From Trichoplax adhaerens (Eukaryota; Placozoa; Uniplacotomia; Trichoplacea; Trichoplacidae): a DNA stretch of 64,000 nt. Shown piece after piece: positions 18,627 to 37,776 of this stretch (within the stretch, counting starts at the first letter, position 1; every line of letters starts with the position of its first letter). The translations under genes were made by a program, and so were the position numbers. The notes below the pieces were generated by a model. The model worked only from the letters and a program-made list of their open reading frames with translations, made no database searches and was not told where the DNA came from. Where the stretch lies: positions 1,755,454-1,819,453 of the forward strand of contig NW_002060946.1 in assembly GCF_000150275.1 (NCBI RefSeq). Reading direction: 5' to 3'.

Positions 18627-21059
18627 GATCTAACCATACATAGGACAAATAGTTAAATGATATGTATGTACAAGATACTTTATTAATTAGCCATGCTATC
18701 AGACACTATGAATACACCCCTCTGTGTACAATCTATCGCATTGAATAATTATGATATCAATACCTATCGTTGATTGAAATTAGGATTGTATATACGTGGA
18801 TAAAAAGGATACTTGAAAGGGGACTCCAAATGTCAGCAAGGATATTGACGATCTAAATAGTGTTGATCAAAGTCGTCAAAGTTGAATTTCATTGTGTATG
18901 AAGTTAATCTACTCCTCTCTACAATTAGATGATTACAAATCATTGAAGTTATGTTAAGTTCTTAGTCTATCAGCATCACTGTCTTGTACATTGGTATAAC
19001 TGGTAAGCTTATGATGGATAATGATTCTTGTTTTATCTTTAACCTCACTATTTAGCAGAAACGTAGCATGAATAAATAAGGGGATGAAAAAAAAGTTCAC
19101 AGTCAAAATGAACGGTTGTTGTTGGTTATACTATGGAATCGCTGATGCCTACTGTACAGTATGGATATTTGGATAGTCAATGTACGATTTTAAAGTATTG
19201 ACAACTAGGTTTCGACTACAAGACATGATTATCCACTGATCGATTGGAATACCCGACACTAGGCGTCCAATAGTCCACACCAATCTTGATCATCCAGGTC
19301 GTTGGTTATCCCTTTGTAAAGATGGAAATGTCTTGAGATCCAACTCGTTGTACTTTTTACAATACCGTGGAAAATGTACCCAGTAGAATCTACTCTATCG
19401 ATTGAGCTAATCCTCTACAAGGATGGCTCGATTGGAAGATCCATTCCATCAGGCTTGGTAGTCGGTGTATATTGATTATTTACTAATATCGTGCATCATC
19501 GACTGTTTACGATAAGTCAATTAATTTACTACTCGTCTATTTGATGAACTGCAGTCATGGTTTTACACTTAAGACACAAGATTGAACTTAACTGCAATGA
19601 GAATGTTGTTAGCTTAGGCAGTACCAGGCTAGCCAGTTCGATCGTTCAAGAATGAATTAATAGAAGATTGTCGATGGAAGAATTCCAAGCTTAGCAGGAA
19701 AAGGATTCAACGCCTAACTCGCTTTTAGGTCGTTGTTGTTTACTTAATAATATTGCGTTTTGAGCCAGCAGCGGAACCAAGTGGACCCATCCTGGCCGTG
19801 AGTGACTAACTCCTATACCGTCGGTTCAATGTGTGCAAAAAGATTGTCGTATAGAGCGTGGTCGTAGCTCAAGTCGTGACCCTAGAATTGAATGTATTTT
19901 GACTCGTCTTAGCAATCGGATTGTGGATGATAGTATGAAAGAGAGACGGAGGTCAAGAGATGACATTTGATTTGCACGGCATCGAACACCCAGCGGGTAC
20001 GGTGGCACTTTTATTCCGTCTACTGTAGTATTGTTGAAGAGAGAGTAGGGCGGTCGTACCGGGTACCCGGTTTCGTACCATCAAGATCGACATGGCTACC
20101 CGGGTACCCGATTTGTATACTCATCAATACATCGACATGGCTACCCGGGTACCCGAATATTTTACCCGAGTTTGGAAACCCGGGTGCAATCCCTAGGCCG
20201 CTGTACCCTTGTTGGAGAGGAAAGGGGAAAACAACCGTTCGTTGGCCAAAATGAGAGTCCCGACATTTGTTATTGGTCATTTTACTATATAGAAACTCTA
20301 GTTGATGTCGAATCCCTCTATCTACTTCACGTCTAGAGACTGGAGCAGCCATCGACTTGATGGAAGCCTGGTCTGGCCGCTTACTCTCTTTTACACAGAG
20401 TGTACAGTGTACAGTCTCCTATCCGGAATTGCTCAACTATGTACTGTACACTGTACTCTTCCTCGTCGATAGTGGTAACGGAGCGGTACAACTACTGTCC
20501 AGTGTATCGTGTAGAGAGTCCGAGACCTACGTATAGTATAGTGAGTTGAGTAGTCCATGGGGTACAACCGTGGACTAATGGACTCTTGTCATTTCCAGTA
20601 GTCTGTCCGACTGGAGTCACTGGGGTGACAGGCTGTTACGTTACGTGGTGCAACAGCGCATCACACTGAAATAGTAATGAATGACCGTTACGGTACGGTA
20701 CTGGTACGTCAGCGCTGGCCCCACACGTCAGTTCAAGGACCCGTTCTAGCCTGGGCCACTCGCATCGTTGTTGGCAGCCATTGCCCTGGCAGTCTTTCCA
20801 TTCCACCTTCTCGCCATTTCTGGCTATTTCTGGCTATTTCTGGCCATTTCTCACCATTTCTCACCATTGATAGGAGTTGGACGATCCAATTGGATTAAGG
20901 CAGCCCTTGAAACGCTGATGAACATTAATTCATCACTATCAGTCAAGATTGAAAACCATTTGCAAACAACTTGCAACAAAGTCAATTGTATTGACGCTTG
21001 ACTCCGTTGAACTCTTTTGCAATCTTGCCTGCAATCCAGTTGTTGTTGATTGATCCAAG
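18627..21059. promoter_or_regulatory. Bidirectional spacer between the two PFKFB genes
   Basis: These 2.4 kb separate the start codons of the two divergent PFKFB paralogues, so the stretch must hold both promoters unless untranslated first exons lie elsewhere. Its right part, about 19740-20720, is clearly richer in G and C than the rest of the window. It contains CGGGTACCCG palindromes (20060-20155), clustered GTACAGTGTAC-type palindromes (20395-20460) and short CATTTCTGGCTATTTCTGG-like repeats (20810-20868). I see no gene in it. Confidence 0.5.
20055..20185. repeat. Array of CGGGTACCCG palindromes
   Basis: The 10-bp perfect palindrome CGGGTACCCG occurs at 20060-20069, 20101-20110 and 20146-20155. 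The last two sit in a repeated 25-bp context (20087-20111 and 20131-20155 region) that includes TCGACATGGCTAC. Diverged versions ACCCGAG and ACCCGGG follow to 20185. Overlapping open frames on both strands read Pro/Gly/Tyr-rich peptides that only reflect the repeat. Confidence 0.85.
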
Positions 21060-28000
<6,941 letters not shown>

Positions 28001-29225
28001 ATCTTATCTTACCAGATCTTTGACTAGCAGTAAAGACTATAATTAAATATCTTAAAAGTTATATTGATATCTATATTGCTAATTATCAATATTAATTTAC
28101 AAAGACAGTGATTTCAAATAAATTTTGTATTGCCTTTCTCATATTCATATTTATGAGGATGCTTTATACAGTATATGCTGAATTAATTTAACAAAAAGAT
28201 GATGTATTATCTGTGCATTTGATTTCAATAATTCTACTTCCTATAAGATTGTAATTACTATAGAAGGCTACATATTTGAAAATTGATATTTTGAATAAAG
28301 TTTTTAATGGATAATGGTGCATGACTGAATGTATCAGCTAGAAAATGTATTATATTAGCAATAGTTCGTTTAAACCTGTTTACGAAAGCTAGTGCAGCTT
28401 GATAACGTAAATAAGCTGATAACTACCCAAGCATTGTCAATTAGTGGCTATAATATAGTAAAATAAAGTAATACTATAGATTTATAGACAATTACAGAGT
28501 ATTTTAATTACTTTTAGCCGATAATGATTATCATATTAGTAGAAGTAACAGCAACAATTTTACGATTATAACGTTAGCTAGCATCCAATATTAGTTTTAT
28601 TCGAACGCAAATTTCATAATCAAATAAGAAGCATTCATAGAGCTTATGATGGTGTATTATTGTTTATTGTTATACGTAAGTAATTTTTGTCGCCAATACG
28701 CATAGAACGTCAGTGAAGTATACTCTATTGTATGCATTCTACGCTGATAAGTAAAAGCTACCATTATTACTTTTCTACAAATCATGAATAATATTATACT
28801 GTACGTTGCAGCTCTAGATCATAACAAGCTCAAAAATTTCGCATACGTATACGTACTTCTAACAAATGAATACTTAAGCGTTACATCGATGGTTTATTCA
28901 ATACAAAAATATGTTATGAAAGACAAAAGACATATATATATATCTTATTTACAACTTATAAGTATCGTGAAACAAATCTAAAGGCTTAGAAATATAAATT
29001 TGAATACAATAAAGCGTTTAGAACTCTTGGAAAGATAACAGCAAAAGAGTGGATAAATATAATAAAAGAAATATTTGTGTCTTAATATTCTATAGCAAAT
29101 ACAAAGTACCATAATCTTAATACTAAACATTATTACTAAACAGATTATCAAATTACTACGAAATGATTAATCATTTTGATATAAGCTAACAATTATGGCT
29201 GCATACTTGATTCTATGTGGCGGCC
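28001..29225. other. Convergent spacer, PFKFB-B / DD3-3-like C 3' ends
   Basis: AT-rich, with no recognisable gene. The open frame at 28784-28981 contains a TATATATA run and has no family signature. The stretch probably contains the two 3' UTRs. Confidence 0.55.
28294..28299 (+). terminator. Candidate polyadenylation signal for PFKFB-B
   Basis: AATAAA about 290 bp after the stop at 28000. Another copy is at 28117-28122, about 117 bp after the stop. Either could end the transcript. Confidence 0.35.
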
Positions 29226-32200
29226 TTACACTTTTGATTGAAGTGAGCGATGTATATTTCTCGCGCGATTAGCTAAGTTAGCCCATGCCTCTGGGCGACG
29301 TCTGAAGTAAATGATAGATCCAATAATAACCACAAGTCCAGCTACAATGGCAATAACGATTCCGGCGATGGCTGCAGTGGCTGGCTGGGTCCTTGCTACG
29401 TAAAGTCCACCTTCGCGTTGACTAAATCTAGCAATATTATTCTCAATAGTAACATTGGGTACTCTTGTCCATGATTGAGCATTAATATAACTTGAGTGAT
29501 AGATATGAATCTCTGATGAAATCTGAGAATCAAGCTTCAAAGTCACATCAAAAGATTTTGATGAAAAATTGGTGAAAGGATAAACGACCAAAAAATCGCT
29601 TGCGTAGCCATCTCCAACATTTACTGTACCATGAGCTTGCTTTATACGCTGTTCTCCATCATTACGATTCCACATTTCAAGTCGAATATTAACAAGCGAC
29701 TCTAATGCACCCTGTTGGATCCATAACCCTTGTTGATTGCTTTAATGACATACGTACATAAATACATATATATGTTATTACGTCTTCTCAAGTCATACAC
29801 ATATATATATATATAATATATATAACTCGTAAATATATGTGTAAATCAGTGTAATTGAGCTATTATTCTTCCTTAAGTTAATTGCAGTATAACATACCTT
29901 CCGCTAACCGTCAAATTCCCACCGTTCCAACCAATTTTCTTTTCAGATATAACATAATCTATCACGACAATCCGGCCCTTTTGGCTGCGATTAGAAAAAT
30001 TATTATTTCTTGTCGACATGTAGTAGTACACACCATTAGATGTAACTTTTCGCGGTCCTAAGTCAAAATAAGTGCCTGCATCATCCAATTCGGACATTTC
30101 ACCACCAAATTGATCTAGCAGTGAGAGTAAAGTGTAAGCATTAAGCTCAATATCATAACTTAAAAACCGTTAGAATCAACAGTAGAAATTAGAACTGCTA
30201 TTTTAACGGAGTTACTAAGTACTGCAACTATAATCATAGTACATAAAAACTGAAACATGAATTAAAGTACTGATGCATTTCTCAATGAAACACTAGAGCC
30301 TAAACTTACTTGGTGATAAGAGGGCTAAGTTTACCAAATCTTGTGCTGAAAATCCTGTGAAATTGGACCTTGCTAACATACTGGGATAGTTATTGCCCCA
30401 GTGACCAAATTGACTAGATCTAGTACTACCTTCTGGATAGTTTTTATTCCTTAACATGACGATGTTAGACCTATCTGTACCAGCCCTTCCTTGACCGTCG
30501 TTATTATTAGGATTAGTATTGGAACCAGTCCATCTATATTCAATATCAATATTAACATATTAGGCATTAACAGCCTAAACATAATCTTTTATTGATAGTA
30601 AAAATTAAAAAAATTATTATCACAAACTTACTGGACATGAACGTAGCTATTCTTAGACACCATTAATGTATTGGGCACAAAATCATACTCCACAGCAGGA
30701 TAAACTTGAACAATATTACCACGCTTTCCTCGAACATTTAAATTATGTATCAACTTATCTTCCAATTCTTTCGGTCTTTTGCGAATAGCAAATCGATGAG
30801 AACTAACAAAAGGTACACAGATAAGATTATGCAATCTATAGCAATGTTGGCTAATCATGGAAAATAATACTAATGTAGTGAAGAAATAGCTAATATATTA
30901 ACTTACCGATCTTGAAAAGTTCGTCCAAACTGATTAGTATTAATGGCTAACTGCAATTTAAAGCCGCTATTGCCAATCTTTTTAAATACTCGAACGTTAG
31001 GATTTTGTTCATAAACATAACCTCGGTTTTCTCCTTCTGTCTGGTTCAAGTTAAATCTACTGTGAACATCTAACCACGTTGGCTCATTCACTTTAACGCT
31101 ATTTAAGGTAGAATTAATATCACCACTCCAGCCGTCAAATTCTTTGGTGGAAATGTTATATCTAGGGTAGTTAATATTTTACAGGTAACCAAGTTAAGAA
31201 ACTTTGATTACTTTTACATTATTATAGAACGTATTATACACAGCAGAGATATTTTTGCTTTACCTCATTCGTAATACGCAATTTTCATGAAAATCATTTG
31301 GAATGGTCCAATTATACATCATTGGATAGCCACCTTTTGTGTTACCCAAATGGTTATCTCTACTCCAATCAGCTTCACGACAGTCTGGAGCTGGGATACC
31401 ATGAGATGGATACTCCGACCATTTACCCCGCGTACCGTTTGGATCATTGCTTGGATAGACTAAGTTCTACAAATATTAAGGGAGATCATATGTTCAAGTT
31501 GTTAGTCAGTAACGAAATGCCTTTTTTATTTCCTTAAATTATTTGGCTTACTTCACAATCTTTCTTATTATTTGGTATAAAATCTTTGGAATTTCGCATG
31601 ATATGAAAGCGATAGTAAGCATTTGGCACAACACACTGCCACCGTGACTTAACGTTGTGACTTTCTGCTTTGTAGTAAGGGCATCTAGTTGGCTCGGAAG
31701 TAAGGATGGCAATATCCTAAAGGAGGTATCCACCATCCCAATAGAATAACAATTCTAACTTTAATAATATATCAGGAATAAATTCAGCAATCTTGAAATA
31801 CAAAATGAAATTACCTTCCATTGTGTGTGATGCCAGTAAGGGTAATAATCTCTTTCTTCAGGGCATTCATAGCCTCGTCGAGTACCAGCAGGATTCTGTC
31901 TAGTATAGATTGCACCGTTGCCTTTTAACTTCTATAAATTCAATTGATTAGGAAATTTACAAAGAATTTCAGTAACAAGTCATTTATTAAAGAGAAATGA
32001 TTTTAACATTGATTAATGATACTCTACGATCAATGATATAAATCGCTAACAATATCTGCACAATGGTTACAATTACGTTTTGTTCTTTTGATTTTCATTA
32101 CCTGATCAGCAGTAAATAAGCCTTTGTTACGAGTTCGATGTTCGCAGAGTTTGTAACTGTCGTAAGTTTCATGCATCCCATATCTGTATTACATGGACGA

Positions 32201-35200
32201 AATAATGTACGTAAATAAAGTGTTATCTACTCTAGAAGCGTACTTATGAATTCGACTAAAATCGAAGTATTATGCGGCCCACTGATCCTTTGTGTATTAA
32301 AAGTAATCATATACTACTATATATAGCGTAATCTATCGTTATATGGACGTATGAAATAAAAAGTGTACTACATCAACAAAAATTTTTAGATGGGTTAGCA
32401 TGCTACATTGGACTACGTCTAATTACTCAAGTTACATAGTTAGTCGATTACCTGATGTCACGATTGCAATCATAGTTACTACACCCTGTTGGTGATTTCG
32501 GAATGGTCCTATTAAATTACCGACACAATTTACAATTTTAATGATGGCTGAAGGGCATCAATGGCTATGCAGTATTCGATCAATTTTTCCTATTAATACC
32601 TGGTAGTAACACCATCACGGATTAAATCATGACACATGTACTGCAAGATCAAATTGCAGTGGTTATTAGGATTGTTGCACGAATGTTGGTTCGTCCTATG
32701 TGATATTTAGTTATAGGTAACGAAATAGTTACATGTTAACAACCTAATAAAAAAATGCGTTGAATGCAAGATAGCGCATAGCATAGATAGCTAGTAATGA
32801 ATCAACAATGACGACTATTAGATTTAATTGATTGACTGAAATGTTGAGGTAAAAACAGTATGTACAAACTTACCATTCAATATTCAAGACCGTACCAGCA
32901 TAATAATACAAGTTTCCAACATTGTATCCACCGCGATTATTGTTTTCAGAATTAAAGAGCCTAAAGAGAGAGAGATTAATGTTTTATATTAAAATGATAG
33001 CGTAACAAAATGCTACTGTACTTGTTTTATTGGATGTATTCAGAACTACGGGTTTACTGTATGTTTGGTTAACTAAGTATCGCCGTCCAATTACTGTACA
33101 TCCAAAAAATAATGATGATAATAACAACGGCGTCGATATCATCAAGCTACCGATAGATATTACAGTATTTGCAAGTAGCATGAATAGCTAATACTACAAT
33201 CTTTCTATCCTATCGTACGCTGCTAAAACTGCAAAAAGTACAGTTAGTGTTGAAAAATTTACCTTGCGCATAGTATAGTATTACGGCACTAAGAAACGTA
33301 ATTGGGTAGTAGAAACTAGATACTAACAATTGTAAAGAAATGCCATACTTTATACTCTACACTATTGCCTGTAGTATTTTTATTTGTCACGAGTTAATCT
33401 GATGTTCTGGCAGCGAAAAGACGCCATCATCATAATACTATTTCAATCGATCTAATAACAACACAGCCAGAAATCACGCTATTAATGTATCGTTGATGGT
33501 CACCAATTGCCAAAGACGCATCACTACTGTAAGCATTAGTATAGACTTGTGATTTATTAAAGTTACGTTACTAGCGAGTTCTAAATGATTCTTCGCACAT
33601 CACTGTATGCAGTTAACCCATTGAGTATCATTAAAACTGACCTGTTGGCATTGGCACGAGGTCTAGTAGCTTCGTCCAGACGATTATTACTTCCTCTAAA
33701 TAAAAGGATATATTCATCAAGAATTAGAAATTAAGCGTTGAATTATGTACAAAATTGAGATCCAAAATGGGAATCTAGCTTAGGAGAAAAGTCCCCCCAA
33801 AATACATTTTATAACGTTAATCTGGGTATTTACTCGTATAGAAAGATCAATGTCAGTCAACTGCAGCGAAAGTGATGTGTATCACGTTCAGTTGGCATGG
33901 GTTGGAGTATTTTGTTATTAACCTTTTTAATATCATTGCAAATATCTCCATTGCCTGGTCATGTAATGTAGACGATAAGTGTATTAGTATAATTACTCTT
34001 TTACAGTTATTAACATACTAGTGGAATGATATCATATCACTTGGTATTTTTCAATATTGTGTACTGTATTTGCCCTGTGTGATAAAGACTGATTCTCTTT
34101 CTACATTGAATATCGTGCGAAAATTATATACATACAGTATATAGTTAATCGGTAGTACTGCAGCATTGACTACATCATCGATCAAGAAAATCCCATAGGA
34201 CAAATCATTTATTCATTATAGTATTAATCTACTGAGGCTAAAAGCGTTGTTAAGGGCGATTGATACTATCATCTTGATCATACAGTTGTGAAAATACAGT
34301 AGTGCAACGGTGGATTGATAGTCATTTGGTAACTATCGTCCTAGATAAGTTGAGTGTAATTAGGGACTAAGGGTAATTACTGAAAGTGTAATAATATCGA
34401 CAATGAAGAGATGTGAAGTAGCAAGTATTGGTAAATTAGTCATAGGCTAATAGTTGCGACTTGTAGTAGGTTGACAATACCATCGATATTCAAGCTCTAG
34501 TCGTCCATGATAGTACTACCGTTATTATGGTTCTAAACTAAAGTAGATCAGCAGTAGATAAATATAATGATAATGGATAAAGTAAGGGTAATTCACGGCC
34601 ATTACTCAAGCTCTAGTTGTCCATGACAGTATTACAGTCATAAGATAAAGTATACTCGTATAATTAATCTCGATAAATTGAATAATACTGCTGTTGACGG
34701 CGATCGAATACGATCACAGTGCAAGTAAGTAAGTAACGATTGGTTGATATTTTCTTCTAGTACTGTAGTACCACTTGATATCATAAGATAAAGTCAAGTA
34801 GATATTGGACTTGTCCTTGTTCCACTTACTTTATCTATTCCTTACAGTACAGTATCCTATGGCTAAGTGGAAGACAAAGTGTTGCTGAGGGCAACCGAAT
34901 ACGATCCTATCGATGACATTGATATATCCAGTAGTGGTACTGATCATGATTGATCGACATTATTTCTACTCGTTGGTGATGATAAGATTAGTTAGTAGAT
35001 ATAGAGTCGATCAATAACGGACAGTTAAGGGCAATCATTCGAATACACTAATAGAGCAGGTGGCAAGTACTACAGAATTCCTTATTGCCCCGATAAAATA
35101 AAAATTGTAACTGTTGTTTATGGGCGATCGATTACTGTATTTGATAACAAGTGGTAAATTGTCGAATGTTAGTCTAAAGTTATTGTTTGCTTTTCTACCT

Positions 35201-35281
35201 TGGATTATGGAGGTATACATCGCCATGGACAAAAAGGATAGCATGAAGAATGAATAGCAAGATCGCTATGAATTTCACCAT
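29226..35281 (-). CDS. DD3-3: DD3-3-like protein C, membrane-anchored form (14 exons)
   Basis: This resembles the Dictyostelium DD3-3 family of secreted or surface proteins with unknown biochemical role. Exons in transcript order: 35281-35199, 33695-33642, 32960-32874, 32695-32600, 32508-32452, 32183-32102, 31931-31815, 31716-31552, 31466-31264, 31161-30907, 30802-30632, 30533-30310, 30114-29898, 29739-29226. Together they encode 774 residues. A signal peptide (residues 1-20, ending LFVHG) precedes the family start [14 protein letters not shown]. Then come the Cys-rich N-terminal domain, [21 protein letters not shown] and [11 protein letters not shown] cupredoxin-like region follows ([40 protein letters not shown]). 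Near the C-terminus there is one transmembrane helix ([20 protein letters not shown]), then a 25-residue basic tail beginning RRRPEAW. The predicted topology is type I. Nine of the 13 introns are phase 2, which is unusual. Confidence 0.9.
34480..34720. repeat. Degenerate 116-bp repeats in intron 1 of DD3-3-like C
   Basis: CAAGCTCTAGTCGTCCATGA at 34491 recurs as CAAGCTCTAGTTGTCCATGA at 34607. More decayed copies of the surrounding GATAAGTTGA, AAGGGTAATTA and GGCGATCGAAT-like segments are scattered over about 34240-35110 inside the 1.5-kb first intron. Confidence 0.55.
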
Positions 35282-35539
35282 CTTTAGTAATCCCACCGTA
35301 TTCTATTTACGCGTACTGTAGTTGGCCAACGAAAACTATTTCCACCAATTCCACTGAGTGTAAGATTTTTTTTCAATTTTGGACACTCTTGTTTCTTGAT
35401 ATTGATTCAAGATTGAAAGATTAGTTTTTGTAATGAAGTTTGCTGTATAATGCTTGAACTCTTTGGTAATTATAGATGGAATTGAACGGATTCAAAATGA
35501 TCATGTAGAAATTATAATGGACGATGAAAGGTAATTTTT

Positions 35540-36660
35540 GTTATTATTGGAGAAAAACGGTGATCTCCAAAAGCGAAGCGGAAATGTTGGCTTTAAAGCA
35601 AATAGTTCCCTGATAATGAATCGTTGGGTGGGTCACTGGTGCAAATCAACGTTGAGCAAATCAATCAAGTAAAGCAGTGAATGATGAAGAAATGCAATCC
35701 AAGTCAATCAATCAACGAAAGCGGTGGTATCCAAAAGCCAAGACCAAGCCGAAGCAGGAAGCAAGCGGAAATGTTGGTTTTAAAGTAAAATAGTTCCCTG
35801 ATAATTCAATCGTTGGGTGGGTCACTGGTGCAAATCAACGTTGAACAAATCAATTAAGTAAAGCAGTGAAGGATGAAGAAATGCAATCCAAGTCAATCAA
35901 TCAACGAAAGCGGTGGTATCCAAAAGCCGAAGCAGCAAGCAAGCGGAAATGTTGGCCCCTTAAAGTAAATAGTTCCTTGATAATGAATCGTTGGGTGGGT
36001 CACTAGTGCTAATCAACATGGACAAATCAATCAAGCAAAGCAGTGAACGGCAATAAGAATGGAGTAAATGATGGAAGAAATGCAATCCAAGTCAATCAAT
36101 GGACGAAAGTGGTGATTTCCAAAGGCGAAGACCAAGTCAAGAAGGAAGCGAGCGTCAAGGTTGGGCCAAGGCTTTGAAGCCTTCAAGTCAATACTTGCCT
36201 TAATATATACAGTATGATTGATCGTTGGGTGGGTGACCGGTGCACGTCAACGTTGCTTGATTTAATTGACCTTATAAGGTAATTTATCAGCGTCAACACC
36301 GACTGGCTACAACATCCCGGACGCATCATCATCACTGCCAGCACGACACTGCACTACTGTAGACATTACAGTGTACAGTACAAGTGTACAGTCTACTGTA
36401 GACTGTAAACTCAGTGTACAGTACAGCACTGTACAGTGTACTGTACTGTAGAGACTGCCCGAGTGCCATACAGTTCTAAAGGTTGGCCAAGGCTTTCAAG
36501 GCTTCAAGCCAATACTTCCCTTATTATGTACAGTATGATTGATCGTTGGGTGGGTGACCGGTGCACGTCAACGTTGCTTGATTAAATTGAACCTTATTAG
36601 GTAATCGTCAGCGTCAACACCGACTGGCTACAGCTACACCTGTCGAAGGTTCAGGACGCA
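35540..36660. repeat. Minisatellite of 180-310-bp units with a conserved CGTTGGGTGGGT core
   Basis: The core CGTTGGGTGGGTCACTGGTG occurs at about 35622, 35811 and 35989, and as CGTTGGGTGGGTGACCGGTG at about 36233 and 36544. Flanks include CAAATCAACGTTG, AATGCAATCCAAGTCAATCA and GAAAGCGGTGGTATCCAAAA. The first three units are about 180-190 bp. The last two are longer (244 and 311 bp), and the final one carries an insertion of ACTGTAC palindromes (36355-36470). Confidence 0.9.
36355..36475. repeat. Dense ACTGTA/TACAGT palindrome cluster
   Basis: About 120 bp made largely of alternating ACAGTGTACAGTAC, TCTACTGTAGACTGTA and CACTGTACAGTGTACTGTAC blocks. Both strands read nearly the same and long hairpins are possible. 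A shorter related cluster is at 36690-36780, and another is in the PFKFB spacer at 20395-20460. Confidence 0.85.
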
Positions 36661-36689
36661 TCACCATCACTTGCAGGTGAGTCGACATT

Positions 36690-36780
36690 ACAGTCTACAG
36701 TACAGTTTACTGTAGACTGTAGACTGTAAACTCAGTGTACTGTAGAGGTTAGAGACTGCCCGAGTGCTGTACTGTACAGT
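36690..36780. repeat. Second ACTGTA/TACAGT palindrome cluster
   Basis: GACATTACAGTCTACAGTAC, TTTACTGTAGACTGTAGACT and CTGTACTGTACAGTGCTAG follow one another. It resembles the cluster at 36355-36475 and sits after the next copy of the minisatellite core, so palindrome and core were probably duplicated together. Confidence 0.8.
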
Positions 36781-37466
36781 GCTAGACCAGATCGCATTCT
36801 GACCCGGTCCCAGTCCCACTCCCGCTCCAATGATTTTGTACCAGACTGGAGCCTATGAATCGATCTCGGAATCATTTTCCTCTTCTGATCGCAAGCTTGT
36901 CTAAAATTAGCTATGAAGTCATGGCATGGATCAAGTTGCAAATTACAGGCAAGAAGGCAAGCAATAACATCATTCATCTCCTGCTATCCTAGTTGGAATA
37001 ACAACGATGGATTCGGCACAAGTAGACAAACTCCATTGGGCGTACAAGTTCATCACACGATTGTCAACCATAGCTCATTACAAAAGGGATTTTTCATTTT
37101 TCCAATGGCCATTTTTCTTTCCTAGTCACCAAGCTGCACGTACCATTCACTTGAAAATCAAGGGTGGAGCTTGCCTATTGACTTAACATTCAACAAGAAA
37201 GCCTTCTATTATCCCTTTCACATGAATTTGTGTTGACAAAAATGCCATTAATTGACCTAATTCTCTATTCTCAAATATAGAATGGAGAACCCAATCCAAA
37301 TTGATTCTTGGATTGGATAAATACGCTTATGCAAATGACTTGGACAGAAATAGTCTATAGCAATGGCTGGAGAAATTTCCGCCACTCTACTGTAGTATCC
37401 AATCCATAGTGGAGTTCCAGTAGCTCTTGGACTGTATGACGGCTCAATCCAAGCGCACTGCATCGA

Positions 37467-37474
37467 TGACGTCA
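37467..37474. promoter_or_regulatory. CRE-type palindrome upstream of DD3-3-like D
   Basis: TGACGTCA lies about 300 bp upstream of the ATG at 37777, a position suited to a promoter element. It is the third perfect copy in the window, which is not clearly above chance. Confidence 0.25.
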
Positions 37475-37776
37475 CCATGGTATCATGAGGAGCAACTTGC
37501 CTCTCCCATTACCTTCAGGCTTCAGTACTGGACGACTTGCTGCTATATAGGTTCGATGGTTTGGCCATCACAACGATTCTTCTTCTTCCATCCATAGCTG
37601 CTTTCCTTGCTCTACTTTTGCACTTCATTATACCGACGACGTATTGATTGTATTCTTCACTCTTGATTCTTCTTCTATGTCAAGCTTGAAAGTGTTTGTT
37701 GCCATTTTCGATACGCCTTGATTCAATCCTAACCAAACTCCTAGTCACCGACCGACCATACGCTAAACCGTCAACA

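Larger units (their letters stand above)
35282..37776. promoter_or_regulatory. Bidirectional spacer between the two DD3-3-like genes
   Basis: These 2.5 kb separate the start codons of the divergent DD3-3-like genes. The left half is a minisatellite (35540-36660) with interspersed ACTGTA palindromes. The right half (36800-37776) has no repeat that I see and probably includes the promoter of gene D. It has a CTATATAG box at about 37542 and a perfect TGACGTCA at 37467-37474. No gene is evident; the open frames here lack family signatures. Confidence 0.5.

Noticed and set aside
19967-20352. Overlapping open frames of 95 and 110 codons on opposite strands
   Set aside because: They exist because the CGGGTACCCG palindromes and GC-rich block lack stops. 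The translations are Pro/Gly repeats without family resemblance.
31298-31537. Plus-strand open frame of 79 codons
   Set aside because: It is antisense to an exon of DD3-3-like C (31264-31466), whose sense frame carries the family motif [10 protein letters not shown].
37696-37776. Apparent start at 37696 for DD3-3-like D
   Set aside because: The codon there is TTG. The first ATG (37777) has a good context and yields a clean signal peptide, so the upstream part is taken as 5' UTR.
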